From Stramenopiles sp. TOSAG23-6 (lineage: Eukaryota; Sar), in contig LT636274.1 in NCBI GenBank assembly GCA_900128565.1, positions 1 through 11,254 of the forward strand: a stretch of DNA of 11,254 bases, written 5' to 3'. The notes under the pieces were generated by a model that made no database searches, was not told where the DNA came from, and worked only from the letters and a program-made list of their open reading frames with translations. The translations under genes and the position numbers were made by a program. Numbering within the stretch: position 1 is the stretch's first letter; every line of letters begins with the position of its first letter. Of this stretch, positions 1-7,364 are shown one piece after another.

Positions 1-55
1 AGAAGATACATCGAAAGAAAACGAGACAAGAGAAGAAACAAGAGAAAAAAGCAGC
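1..55 (+). repeat. Terminal direct repeat, left copy (contig overlap)
   Basis: Bases 1-55 are identical to 11200-11254, in the same orientation and running exactly to both contig ends. A 55-base overlap is a common de Bruijn k-mer length and is how a circular graph path appears when written linearly. The non-redundant length is therefore 11,199 bp. The same 55 bases also occur inverted at 10628-10682, as the outer end of the right arm. Confidence 0.93.
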
Positions 56-326
56 AAAACAAGCTAAACAATTAGCGAAACAGAAAGCTAAAGATGCCAA
101 GAAACTTGCAAAGGAGCAAAAAAAACTTGCAAATGAACAAGCAAAGCAAAAGGCTAAAGAATTACAGGATGTCAAGGACGAACTCGAAGCGGCAGAGCGT
201 GCTATTATAAATGGTGCCAATACTACTCAAATACAAATGGGCAGAGGCAGAGGCAGAGGCAGAGGTAGAGGTAGAGGTAGGGGCAGAGGTAGAGGCAGGG
301 GTAGAGGAGGTGGAGTATCTCGATAG
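1..326 (+). CDS. Lysine-rich / RG-repeat protein, 3' part only (left-arm copy)
   Basis: This is the C-terminal 108 codons of the gene whose longer copy lies at 10357-11254 on the other strand. The frame starts with the codon at 3-5 and ends at TAG 324-326. It encodes a highly charged Lys/Gln/Ala/Glu helix, probably a single alpha-helix or coiled coil, then a short acidic helix (DELEAAE), then 11 GR dipeptides and a GGGVSR tail. RG-rich tails of this kind usually bind RNA and are substrates for arginine methylation. The 5' part, including the IQ motif, is missing because the inverted repeat begins inside the gene. Across the circular join, the sequence upstream of base 1 does not restore the RG protein. 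It faces DIS3 tail to tail. Confidence 0.8.
   Translation, partial: KIHRKKTRQEKKQEKKAAKQAKQLAKQKAKDAKKLAKEQKKLANEQAKQKAKELQDVKDELEAAERAIINGANTTQIQMGRGRGRGRGRGRGRGRGRGRGRGGGVSR
240..305 (+). repeat. GGNAGR hexanucleotide repeat encoding (GR)11, left copy
   Basis: Eleven tandem hexanucleotides (GGC/GGT followed by AGA/AGG) encode eleven Gly-Arg dipeptides at the C-terminus of the RG protein. The interruptions are all synonymous third-position changes, so the protein repeat is kept while the DNA repeat has diverged somewhat. Such a tract is prone to length polymorphism. Confidence 0.9.
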
Positions 327-362
327 AACTAAATCATAAGCATTAGGATTGACTGTATTTTT

Positions 363-382
363 AATAAACGAATCGATTTATT
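363..382. terminator. Overlapping bidirectional poly(A) signals between convergent genes (left copy)
   Basis: The 55-bp gap between the RG stop (326) and the DIS3 stop (382-384) holds AATAAA on the plus strand at 363-368, serving the RG gene. It also holds AATAAA on the minus strand at 382-377, serving DIS3 and overlapping the last base of its TAA stop. The two hexamers form the outer arms of an imperfect inverted repeat around a CGAATCGA core. One short element could therefore end both transcripts, whose 3' ends must overlap. The assignment rests on the hexamer alone; cleavage sites are not visible. Confidence 0.65.
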
Positions 383-3318
383 TACTTTTTAATTTTACGT
401 TTCTTCTTCTTTCTACTATTAACATCATCTTCATCTTTTTTATTTCCAACTAACTCTAATAATACTTCATCACGATACGCTTCTGATTCCTTGACGCNGA
501 CCCTTATCATAATTTTGTCAAATACACCAATTTTCTGTCCATTTCTTGATGACAATGCTAAATTTTTCTCATCAAGAGTCCAATCATTTTCCTCCGTAGA
601 GCGTCGGCATTGTCCAGCTTCTTCAGATTGTTGTTTTGATAAATCAGAGCCACCAAGTCGTACAAAACCTTCAAATCCGTATTTTAGAACTATGACACCA
701 ACACCAGATGCTCTTACTCGTAAGACAACACCTTCAACTATCATTGGGTTATCTTTAAAAAATACGCGTGTATACAACTGTGTGGAATCGCGACCCGCCA
801 TTTGTGCTGCATAACTACGTTTGTTAATAATTTCACAAACATTGTGAATGCGGGCTTTATCATTATACATTGCGGGCATTGGCTCAATACCAATACTAGC
901 AGCTAGCATACGATGTGCAACAACATCAGCATAGCGACGAATTGGTGACGTAAAATGTGTATATATTGGCGTTGCGAGACCATAATGTCGGTATTCATCG
1001 GGGGTTCTTTCACCGGAACAAAAGTATACTGCCTGATTCATGCACCGAGTAGCAAGAATCCGAATAATTTTATTGAACATTGGATCATCATCACGAACTG
1101 CCTTATCAAGAGATTGTGCAAGAGCGAGCGAAGTATCAACTTTAAGTTCCACTCCAGCAATACTAGCAGCGTGTAATAATTCATCGAATCGACGACGTGA
1201 GGGTTGAGGATGTCGTCGTAGTAAAGCAAATGACGGAAAAAAATCTTTGATTTGTTGAGCCACAGCAATATTTGCTAAAAGCATAAATTCTTCAACAACA
1301 TGATTGGCTTCTACCATTTGATACATTTTCACTGATGTCGGATCATTTGTCTCTTCATTCATTTGAAATCTAACTTCAGGTGAAGCTAAAGTAAGAGCAC
1401 CAGCTGCAATACGTCGAGATCGCAAAGTTCTTGATATTTTTGCCAACAAGCGAACCGATGTAGCGATATCACTTTCACGCGAAGGATCATCCAAAAACTC
1501 CTGCGCTTGTCCATAAGTAAGACCTGCACGGGAATGTACAATACTACGATGAAACTTTATACCATCTGGACCAGGAATCTTTTTTAAGGTTACCGGATCT
1601 AACTGCCATATACATGAAAATACAAAACGATCAACGTTTGGTTTCACACTGCATAACGTTTCAGTGAGTAAACCTGGAAGCATATCAAGTCTCCGTTCTA
1701 CAATATATGTTGTCGTAGATCTTCGTTTTGCTTCTTCGTCAATGGCCGTTCCAGGACGAACAAAATAAGTCACATCTGCGATATGGACTCCACATTCAAT
1801 ATTACCATTTGGCAAAACTCTGGCATGAAGAGCATCATCTATATCTTTGCAGCCTGGAGGATCTATACTACATACTGTAAGATGTCGAAGATCTACACGA
1901 TCATTCGCATTTTCTGCAGTAATTTTAAAGTCAGGTGGTGGTAAACATTGTAAGACAGCAGGAGAAAATGCTTCAGTTGGGATTTCATGTTCTAATAGAA
2001 TAACTTGAGACTCAATATCCTTATCTCTAACATCTCCAATTGTCCGCACATAATGGCCATCAGGGAAGCTACTAAAAACACCCCACGAATCTAATGCAAC
2101 TACAATCCATTTCCCTTCAAGAATATCCCTTTGACGAGTTTTTATAATTGTATTTGGAAATCGTGAGTCTCGGGGGATAAAGACGGCGCGGTCTCCAACA
2201 ATAAAGTCTTCTTTTTTAATTGTTCCACATAGTTGACGCCAATTCCGTTTTACTACAGAGATTACACAACCATACACATCTGTAGAATCTTCAGATGGTT
2301 TTTGGGATATTTGTTTTGAGTTTTTATCTTTAGCATCAACGTCACCATCGATATCCATTTTGTCATCTTTGTCAATAAGCTGAATAATACAAATATCCCC
2401 ATCAACAGCTCGGTTTATATGCTCCCTACTAGATAATTTGATAAGAACCTCTTCACCATCAGATGATTTCATTACTGCTGTTGCTTCACGCCAATGGTAT
2501 TTGTTCTGTCGCAAAACAGCTTCAACTAATGTTCCATCTTTCAACCCAGCAGTAACTGCTTCTTCAGGCCAATAATCTCTGAACTTTGCTCCATTCTGTA
2601 AATGACCTTTCACTGAGGATTTCTTCAATTGTTTATTTCCTTTATTTTTCGTTTTCTTCATACCCCGACGTTTATTACTCCCACTCGCAACATATGTGGC
2701 AACAAGAGGGACTAATTCTGGATATTCATCCGCCAATTTATCCACGAAATTTTGCACGGTGGACGCTTCAACACCGTCCATCTTTGCTCTATGTAAATTT
2801 TCTCTGTCATCCGTCAAAAGTAAAATATTCAATATACCTTCAAATTTTTTTGCATACCAAGAAGCAACTCCACGAATCAAACGGTCATTGTAATCGTTAG
2901 GTGATTCATCATTCTCCTGATCGGCATATGTAGACCGGTGATGTTCGTTAGCGAAAAGGAAAAAACGACGAGTATTATCTCTAATGAGAGCAACTAATCT
3001 CTTGTAAATGCCAACGTCGTTGTGTTTCACTTCAGCCAAAGTAGTCTCTGGAATAATAGCATCACATAAAGGAGCACAGTTTTGCTCTAATAAATCTATT
3101 TGGTGTAATGCAACGTTTGTATCAATTACTAAGTATCGTGAGTTAAAAGGTCTCTTGGAGAGCACTGGTACAGCATGACTTCCCATATCAGATTCGTCAA
3201 CTAACTCCGAGCCACAGTTTATATCATCTCTTAAATAATGCTCACGGCACACTCGAATCATTTTTTGTGAACGAGTTGCAATGTCAATAACTTTGCAGCG
3301 CCATAGATCATTCGACAT
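382..3318 (-). CDS. DIS3: DIS3/RRP44, catalytic subunit of the RNA exosome (left-arm copy)
   Basis: This processive 3'-5' exoribonuclease with an endonuclease domain is the active subunit of the nuclear/cytoplasmic exosome. A single exon encodes 978 residues, close to the yeast (about 1001) and human (about 958) proteins. The start chosen is the first ATG of the frame, 3318-3316; the frame extends 36 codons further but only from a GTG. Domains in order from this start: N-terminal VREHYLRDDI-like segment (about 20-34); PIN endonuclease with acidic residues D66, E91, D145 and D171; two cold-shock domains (about 250-450); RNB domain with IDPPGCKDIDDAL carrying D486, D492, D494 and D495; the HFTSPIRRYADVVAHR block; an S1 domain (about 857-960); and a basic tail RKKKKRKIKK. 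Only one cysteine of the usual CR3 triplet remains. One codon holds an ambiguous base at 498. It is divergent from CAMTA and convergent with the RG gene. Confidence 0.96.
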   Translation of the reverse strand: MSNDLWRCKVIDIATRSQKMIRVCREHYLRDDINCGSELVDESDMGSHAVPVLSKRPFNSRYLVIDTNVALHQIDLLEQNCAPLCDAIIPETTLAEVKHNDVGIYKRLVALIRDNTRRFFLFANEHHRSTYADQENDESPNDYNDRLIRGVASWYAKKFEGILNILLLTDDRENLHRAKMDGVEASTVQNFVDKLADEYPELVPLVATYVASGSNKRRGMKKTKNKGNKQLKKSSVKGHLQNGAKFRDYWPEEAVTAGLKDGTLVEAVLRQNKYHWREATAVMKSSDGEEVLIKLSSREHINRAVDGDICIIQLIDKDDKMDIDGDVDAKDKNSKQISQKPSEDSTDVYGCVISVVKRNWRQLCGTIKKEDFIVGDRAVFIPRDSRFPNTIIKTRQRDILEGKWIVVALDSWGVFSSFPDGHYVRTIGDVRDKDIESQVILLEHEIPTEAFSPAVLQCLPPPDFKITAENANDRVDLRHLTVCSIDPPGCKDIDDALHARVLPNGNIECGVHIADVTYFVRPGTAIDEEAKRRSTTTYIVERRLDMLPGLLTETLCSVKPNVDRFVFSCIWQLDPVTLKKIPGPDGIKFHRSIVHSRAGLTYGQAQEFLDDPSRESDIATSVRLLAKISRTLRSRRIAAGALTLASPEVRFQMNEETNDPTSVKMYQMVEANHVVEEFMLLANIAVAQQIKDFFPSFALLRRHPQPSRRRFDELLHAASIAGVELKVDTSLALAQSLDKAVRDDDPMFNKIIRILATRCMNQAVYFCSGERTPDEYRHYGLATPIYTHFTSPIRRYADVVAHRMLAASIGIEPMPAMYNDKARIHNVCEIINKRSYAAQMAGRDSTQLYTRVFFKDNPMIVEGVVLRVRASGVGVIVLKYGFEGFVRLGGSDLSKQQSEEAGQCRRSTEENDWTLDEKNLALSSRNGQKIGVFDKIMIRVXVKESEAYRDEVLLELVGNKKDEDDVNSRKKKKRKIKK
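498..498. other. Ambiguous base (N) in DIS3, left copy
   Basis: The only N of the left arm makes DIS3 codon 941 (counted from the chosen ATG) NGC, so the residue is Gly, Ser, Cys or Arg. It lies in the last strand of the S1 domain, before VKESEAYRDEV. The right arm has its only N at the exactly mirrored base, 10185. Confidence 0.98.
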
Positions 3319-3619
3319 GACGGCAAAATGGAGCCTACAGTGAGCACAAGACAGTACAATGTTTAGATTAAATAAATATTGAGCACCTAAGCTCGAATTT
3401 TGCGTGCTGACTTGAAATTTTGACACGTGGCACTTGAAATTTGAATGCTTGAAATCTTTGTCGAAATCTTCGAAAATATAATTTTAAACGTTGAACGACC
3501 GAACGACTACTCCCATTCATCTTCAATTCTGAGATCTCCCAATGAGATAGCATCTTGATTGATTGGCATACTAAAGAAATTATCTAGCAGTCTATTCAAT
3601 AATAATAGATGATATAACA
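3319..3619. promoter_or_regulatory. Divergent promoter region of DIS3 and CAMTA (left copy)
   Basis: These 301 bp separate the DIS3 ATG (3318, minus) from the CAMTA ATG (3620, plus) and hold no convincing gene. They contain a palindromic CACGTG box (3424-3429) flanked by direct repeats, an AT-rich stretch around 3476-3486, and a pyrimidine-rich block near 3507-3535 (CCCATTC then TTCAATTCT). That block loosely resembles an oomycete initiator but does not match its spacing. The CAMTA ATG sits in a good context (aacaATGg) and is the first ATG after an in-frame TAA at 3572. No clear TATA box is placed at a usual distance. Confidence 0.6.
3410..3455. promoter_or_regulatory. CACGTG box between ACTTGAAATTT direct repeats (left copy)
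   Basis: ACTTGAAATTT occurs at 3410-3420 and 3432-3442, exactly 22 bp apart. CACGTG lies between the copies at 3424-3429, and a third partial copy (CTTGAAAT) is at 3448-3455. A 22-bp period is about two helical turns, so the copies face the same side of DNA. CACGTG is a classic bHLH/bZIP site. The CGTG core is also part of sites bound by some CAMTA proteins, so autoregulation is conceivable but unproven. Confidence 0.45.
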
Positions 3620-5146
3620 ATGGAACTGCCTATGTTTTCTTCAACTAGTAAAAAACCTGTCATTAAACCCGAAACTACGGATTTTAATAGTCCAATAATT
3701 ACAAACACGTATATGCGATCACTAATGAAGAAAGGAGAAACAAGCTGGCTCTCTACTGCGGAGCTAAATTGCATACTCATAAATCATAAGGTTTATGGCA
3801 TGAAACTTCATGATGTTTCTCCGCAACACCCGCCTAGTGGCAGTTTCTATTTGTACGATAAAAAAGTTGTTAAATATTTTCGACAGGACGGTCATAATTG
3901 GACAAAACGTGCTGGGTCAAACGCTATAAAAGAAGCTCATATGAAGATACAACTGGACGGCAAACCAAACATGCATTGTTATTACTGTAGTCATAGAATT
4001 AACCCTGCATTTCGAAGGCGTGTATATTGGCTCATTGAGAACCCTAAAATCGTTTTGGTTCATTATTTGGAAGAAGGAAGTAAAGGTAAACCTAGAAAGG
4101 CCTCGTCACATCTTGTAAAAAAAGAAACTCCTCCTCAACCACCAACCGTTACAATTGTTGAATTTTGTCCAGAGACTTCTATGTGCACGGGTGGAACTAA
4201 ACTTATTATGTGTGTCGACCAACCTATAGATGGGAACGGGGTTTTTATTGTATTTGGAAAAAGACTCGTTCCTGCACAAAGTGTTAATCATCAAACTTTA
4301 AAGTGTATTATTCCAGAATCACTTGTACCTTGCGAAGTATCATTAAAGTTACAGTTTCGTAATACACTGAATACTATCACATTCCCTTGTACATTTAAGT
4401 ACACCGCAAACTCGTTTAGAATTCCTACTAATATTTGTGCGACCCCTCCACCTCAACCTTTACCGCTAGATGGTGCAAAACATGGTGCAAAACTTGGTAC
4501 AAAACCTTTACCGCTAGATGGTGCAAAACTTGGTACAAAAAAAAGGGCAGCAAAGCAGTTAACTAGCACAGAGTTACTTGAGCTTAATCCACGGGAATTC
4601 AAAACACGTATTGTTGAACGAGTTGGCGCTGTAGACTGTGCAATGAAAAACACTTCACCAGTAAAGCTGTCGACTTCTCACATCTTTGACGATGAACAAT
4701 TGGAGAATATAGACGATGAGTCTGTTTCGAAATTATCAGCTGCGTTAGTGTCTCAAGCCATTCAACAATTAGTTGATTTTGGCCGAGAAAATAATGTTCT
4801 TGATGAAATTAATAGTCTTGATGATGATGGTTTCAGTTTATTTCATTATGTAATTTTATACAAGAATTTGGAATTAGTCAAAATGTTGCTGAGTAATGGA
4901 GCTATACTGCATTCCCGAACTAGTTCAGGTGACTCCCCGCTTCATTTAGCAGCTCAAGCAGGTTTAGATAAAATTGTTGAGTTATTATTATCTAAAGGAG
5001 CTGATCCATCCGCAATGAATAAAGAGTTTCAAACACCTTTTGATAAAGCAAATCTGAATGGATATGGATATCTTTCATATCTTTTACAGCCTGAAAGCAT
5101 GTGCGTTTTTCATCATGAAATTCAAATTTATTTTTTTCCATACTAG
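3620..5146 (+). CDS. CAMTA-type transcription factor, 5' exon (left-arm copy, gene truncated)
   Basis: This is a calmodulin-binding transcription activator family protein, a sequence-specific nuclear DNA-binding regulator. The CG-1 DNA-binding domain spans residues about 41-153, with SWLSTAELNCIL, PPSGSFYLYDKKVVKYFRQD, GHNW and the MHCYYC...RRRVYWLIE...VLVHYLE series. A TIG/IPT domain spans about 175-262, a basic KKRAAK segment 307-312, and ankyrin repeats about 402-490 (GDSPLHLAAQAGLDKIVELL and neighbours). Family members continue with IQ calmodulin-binding motifs, which are absent here. The frame stays open to TAG 5144-5146, but the last 13 or so residues (FHHEIQIYFFPY) look like intron read-through. 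Exon 1 probably ends near 5100-5104 at GTGCGT or GTTTTT. The rest of the gene is cut off at the palindrome centre. The start is the first in-frame ATG. Confidence 0.9.
   Translation: MELPMFSSTSKKPVIKPETTDFNSPIITNTYMRSLMKKGETSWLSTAELNCILINHKVYGMKLHDVSPQHPPSGSFYLYDKKVVKYFRQDGHNWTKRAGSNAIKEAHMKIQLDGKPNMHCYYCSHRINPAFRRRVYWLIENPKIVLVHYLEEGSKGKPRKASSHLVKKETPPQPPTVTIVEFCPETSMCTGGTKLIMCVDQPIDGNGVFIVFGKRLVPAQSVNHQTLKCIIPESLVPCEVSLKLQFRNTLNTITFPCTFKYTANSFRIPTNICATPPPQPLPLDGAKHGAKLGTKPLPLDGAKLGTKKRAAKQLTSTELLELNPREFKTRIVERVGAVDCAMKNTSPVKLSTSHIFDDEQLENIDDESVSKLSAALVSQAIQQLVDFGRENNVLDEINSLDDDGFSLFHYVILYKNLELVKMLLSNGAILHSRTSSGDSPLHLAAQAGLDKIVELLLSKGADPSAMNKEFQTPFDKANLNGYGYLSYLLQPESMCVFHHEIQIYFFPY
4457..4540 (+). 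repeat. Tandem repeat inside CAMTA linker, left copy
   Basis: A 48-bp unit (4457-4504) is followed by a second copy lacking 12 bp (4505-4540). They encode PLPLDGAKHGAKLGTK and PLPLDGAKLGTK, residues 280-307. Within the first unit, the 12-bp step GGTGCAAAACAT / GGTGCAAAACTT / GGTACAAAA is itself repeated. The repeat lies in the low-complexity linker between the TIG and ankyrin domains and keeps frame, so it probably arose by recent slippage. Confidence 0.85.
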
Positions 5147-5204
5147 ATTTTGTACTGAACAATTTTTTTGACTAAACAAAATATTTTTTTCACAATACAT
5201 AAAG
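5101..5204 (+). other. Probable CAMTA intron 1 (left copy)
   Basis: Coding character stops after LLQPESM. A donor-like GTGCGT (5101) or GTTTTT (5105) is followed by AT-rich DNA with an in-frame TAG, a branch-like TGACTAAAC (5169-5177), a T-rich tract and AG at 5203-5204. Only the weak GTTTTT donor joins exon 2 in its open frame. The better GTGCGT donor is off by one base, so either a weak donor is used or a base is wrong. Confidence 0.5.
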
Positions 5205-5296
5205 GGTCTCCTGAATAGTCCTATACCCTCTTTTGCGCTGACAGATACCGAAGGAAAATCAACAAATTCTAATGCTACGGAAGTGGTGCAAGACAT
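5205..5296 (+). CDS. Probable CAMTA exon 2 (left copy)
   Basis: Ninety-two bases are open in one frame, reading GLLNSPIPSFALTDTEG and then a Ser/Asn/Thr-rich stretch ending EVVQD. The composition is much more coding-like than the AT-rich flanks. The segment is bounded by AG (5203-5204) and a canonical GTATGT donor (5297-5302). It would continue the CAMTA protein after the ankyrin repeats. The other two frames hit stops within five codons. It is supported by composition and splice signals only; no homology is recognised. Confidence 0.45.
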
Positions 5297-5341
5297 GTAT
5301 GTTTTATTTTTTTTTTAAACAAAAAAATCGATTTTTTTCGT
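5297..5341 (+). other. Start of CAMTA intron 2, interrupted at the palindrome centre
   Basis: A GTATGT donor is followed by a T-rich run and the A7-TCGA-T7 element. No acceptor or further CAMTA exon follows, because the sequence turns back on itself at 5341/5342. The 3' exons, expected to include the IQ calmodulin-binding motifs, are absent from the window. Confidence 0.5.
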
Positions 5342-5362
5342 ACGAAAAAAATCGATTTTTTT
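5321..5362. repeat. Palindrome centre: A7-TCGA-T7, CGTACG, A7-TCGA-T7
   Basis: Two identical 18-bp perfect palindromes (5321-5338 and 5345-5362) flank CGTACG (5339-5344), whose middle is the symmetry point of the whole window. Each 18-mer alone could form a short hairpin. A hairpin at the end of one arm is the kind of structure that can prime fold-back synthesis, though the true centre is 12 bp beyond the hairpin centre rather than at it. Confidence 0.9.
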
Positions 5363-5386
5363 GTTTAAAAAAAAAATAAAACATAC

Positions 5387-5478
5387 ATGTCTTGCACCAC
5401 TTCCGTAGCATTAGAATTTGTTGATTTTCCTTCGGTATCTGTCAGCGCAAAAGAGGGTATAGGACTATTCAGGAGACC
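5387..5478 (-). CDS. Probable CAMTA exon 2 (right-arm copy)
   Basis: Exact mirror of 5205-5296, with the same open frame bounded by the same AG and GTATGT signals, here on the minus strand. It carries no independent evidence, because the arm is identical. Confidence 0.43.
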
Positions 5479-5536
5479 CTTTATGTATTGTGAAAAAAAT
5501 ATTTTGTTTAGTCAAAAAAATTGTTCAGTACAAAAT

Positions 5537-7063
5537 CTAGTATGGAAAAAAATAAATTTGAATTTCATGATGAAAAACGCACATGCTTTCAGGCTGTAAA
5601 AGATATGAAAGATATCCATATCCATTCAGATTTGCTTTATCAAAAGGTGTTTGAAACTCTTTATTCATTGCGGATGGATCAGCTCCTTTAGATAATAATA
5701 ACTCAACAATTTTATCTAAACCTGCTTGAGCTGCTAAATGAAGCGGGGAGTCACCTGAACTAGTTCGGGAATGCAGTATAGCTCCATTACTCAGCAACAT
5801 TTTGACTAATTCCAAATTCTTGTATAAAATTACATAATGAAATAAACTGAAACCATCATCATCAAGACTATTAATTTCATCAAGAACATTATTTTCTCGG
5901 CCAAAATCAACTAATTGTTGAATGGCTTGAGACACTAACGCAGCTGATAATTTCGAAACAGACTCATCGTCTATATTCTCCAATTGTTCATCGTCAAAGA
6001 TGTGAGAAGTCGACAGCTTTACTGGTGAAGTGTTTTTCATTGCACAGTCTACAGCGCCAACTCGTTCAACAATACGTGTTTTGAATTCCCGTGGATTAAG
6101 CTCAAGTAACTCTGTGCTAGTTAACTGCTTTGCTGCCCTTTTTTTTGTACCAAGTTTTGCACCATCTAGCGGTAAAGGTTTTGTACCAAGTTTTGCACCA
6201 TGTTTTGCACCATCTAGCGGTAAAGGTTGAGGTGGAGGGGTCGCACAAATATTAGTAGGAATTCTAAACGAGTTTGCGGTGTACTTAAATGTACAAGGGA
6301 ATGTGATAGTATTCAGTGTATTACGAAACTGTAACTTTAATGATACTTCGCAAGGTACAAGTGATTCTGGAATAATACACTTTAAAGTTTGATGATTAAC
6401 ACTTTGTGCAGGAACGAGTCTTTTTCCAAATACAATAAAAACCCCGTTCCCATCTATAGGTTGGTCGACACACATAATAAGTTTAGTTCCACCCGTGCAC
6501 ATAGAAGTCTCTGGACAAAATTCAACAATTGTAACGGTTGGTGGTTGAGGAGGAGTTTCTTTTTTTACAAGATGTGACGAGGCCTTTCTAGGTTTACCTT
6601 TACTTCCTTCTTCCAAATAATGAACCAAAACGATTTTAGGGTTCTCAATGAGCCAATATACACGCCTTCGAAATGCAGGGTTAATTCTATGACTACAGTA
6701 ATAACAATGCATGTTTGGTTTGCCGTCCAGTTGTATCTTCATATGAGCTTCTTTTATAGCGTTTGACCCAGCACGTTTTGTCCAATTATGACCGTCCTGT
6801 CGAAAATATTTAACAACTTTTTTATCGTACAAATAGAAACTGCCACTAGGCGGGTGTTGCGGAGAAACATCATGAAGTTTCATGCCATAAACCTTATGAT
6901 TTATGAGTATGCAATTTAGCTCCGCAGTAGAGAGCCAGCTTGTTTCTCCTTTCTTCATTAGTGATCGCATATACGTGTTTGTAATTATTGGACTATTAAA
7001 ATCCGTAGTTTCGGGTTTAATGACAGGTTTTTTACTAGTTGAAGAAAACATAGGCAGTTCCAT
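5537..7063 (-). CDS. CAMTA-type transcription factor, 5' exon (right-arm copy, gene truncated)
   Basis: Identical mirror of the 3620-5146 copy: CG-1 domain, TIG domain, basic linker with the internal repeat and ankyrin repeats, with no IQ motifs. ATG is at 7063-7061. The frame runs to TAG at 5539-5537, but exon 1 probably ends at 5579-5583, with intron 1 at about 5479-5582. The two copies would be transcribed toward each other into the palindrome centre, so neither has its 3' exons. If the palindrome were real, both copies would be broken genes and their transcripts would overlap as sense and antisense. Confidence 0.88.
   Translation of the reverse strand: MELPMFSSTSKKPVIKPETTDFNSPIITNTYMRSLMKKGETSWLSTAELNCILINHKVYGMKLHDVSPQHPPSGSFYLYDKKVVKYFRQDGHNWTKRAGSNAIKEAHMKIQLDGKPNMHCYYCSHRINPAFRRRVYWLIENPKIVLVHYLEEGSKGKPRKASSHLVKKETPPQPPTVTIVEFCPETSMCTGGTKLIMCVDQPIDGNGVFIVFGKRLVPAQSVNHQTLKCIIPESLVPCEVSLKLQFRNTLNTITFPCTFKYTANSFRIPTNICATPPPQPLPLDGAKHGAKLGTKPLPLDGAKLGTKKRAAKQLTSTELLELNPREFKTRIVERVGAVDCAMKNTSPVKLSTSHIFDDEQLENIDDESVSKLSAALVSQAIQQLVDFGRENNVLDEINSLDDDGFSLFHYVILYKNLELVKMLLSNGAILHSRTSSGDSPLHLAAQAGLDKIVELLLSKGADPSAMNKEFQTPFDKANLNGYGYLSYLLQPESMCVFHHEIQIYFFPY
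6143..6226 (-). repeat. Tandem repeat inside CAMTA linker, right copy
   Basis: Mirror of 4457-4540: a 48-bp unit plus a 36-bp shortened unit encoding the PLPLDGAK...LGTK repeats. Confidence 0.85.
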
Positions 7064-7364
7064 TGTTATATCATCTATTATTATTGAATAGACTGCTAGA
7101 TAATTTCTTTAGTATGCCAATCAATCAAGATGCTATCTCATTGGGAGATCTCAGAATTGAAGATGAATGGGAGTAGTCGTTCGGTCGTTCAACGTTTAAA
7201 ATTATATTTTCGAAGATTTCGACAAAGATTTCAAGCATTCAAATTTCAAGTGCCACGTGTCAAAATTTCAAGTCAGCACGCAAAATTCGAGCTTAGGTGC
7301 TCAATATTTATTTAATCTAAACATTGTACTGTCTTGTGCTCACTGTAGGCTCCATTTTGCCGTC
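7064..7364. promoter_or_regulatory. Divergent promoter region of CAMTA and DIS3 (right copy)
   Basis: Exact mirror of 3319-3619. The CACGTG box lies at 7254-7259, with the repeats (AAATTTCAAGT on this strand) at 7241-7251 and 7263-7273 and a partial third copy at 7228-7235. The DIS3 frame is open through part of this region from a GTG inside the CACGTG box (7257), but the first ATG is 7365. This supports treating the box and repeats as upstream DNA. Confidence 0.58.

Noticed and set aside
2586-2900. Short frames antisense to DIS3 (also at 491-814, 955-1176 and mirrored positions)
   Set aside because: They lie wholly within the conserved DIS3 coding sequence, with no recognisable domain.
3319-3426. 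N-terminal extension of DIS3 by 36 residues
   Set aside because: The frame is open but begins at GTG, has no ATG before 3318, overlaps the CACGTG/direct-repeat cluster, and family alignment is already complete from the ATG at 3318.
3500-3540. Oomycete initiator plus flanking promoter element
   Set aside because: CCCATTC and TTCAATTCT resemble parts of the element, but the spacing and intervening bases differ, so it was kept only as a weak hint.
5084-5296. 70-residue minus-strand frame near the centre (and its mirror 5387-5599)
   Set aside because: It runs antisense to the end of CAMTA exon 1 and the probable exon 2. The sense strand has the splice signals and the better coding composition.
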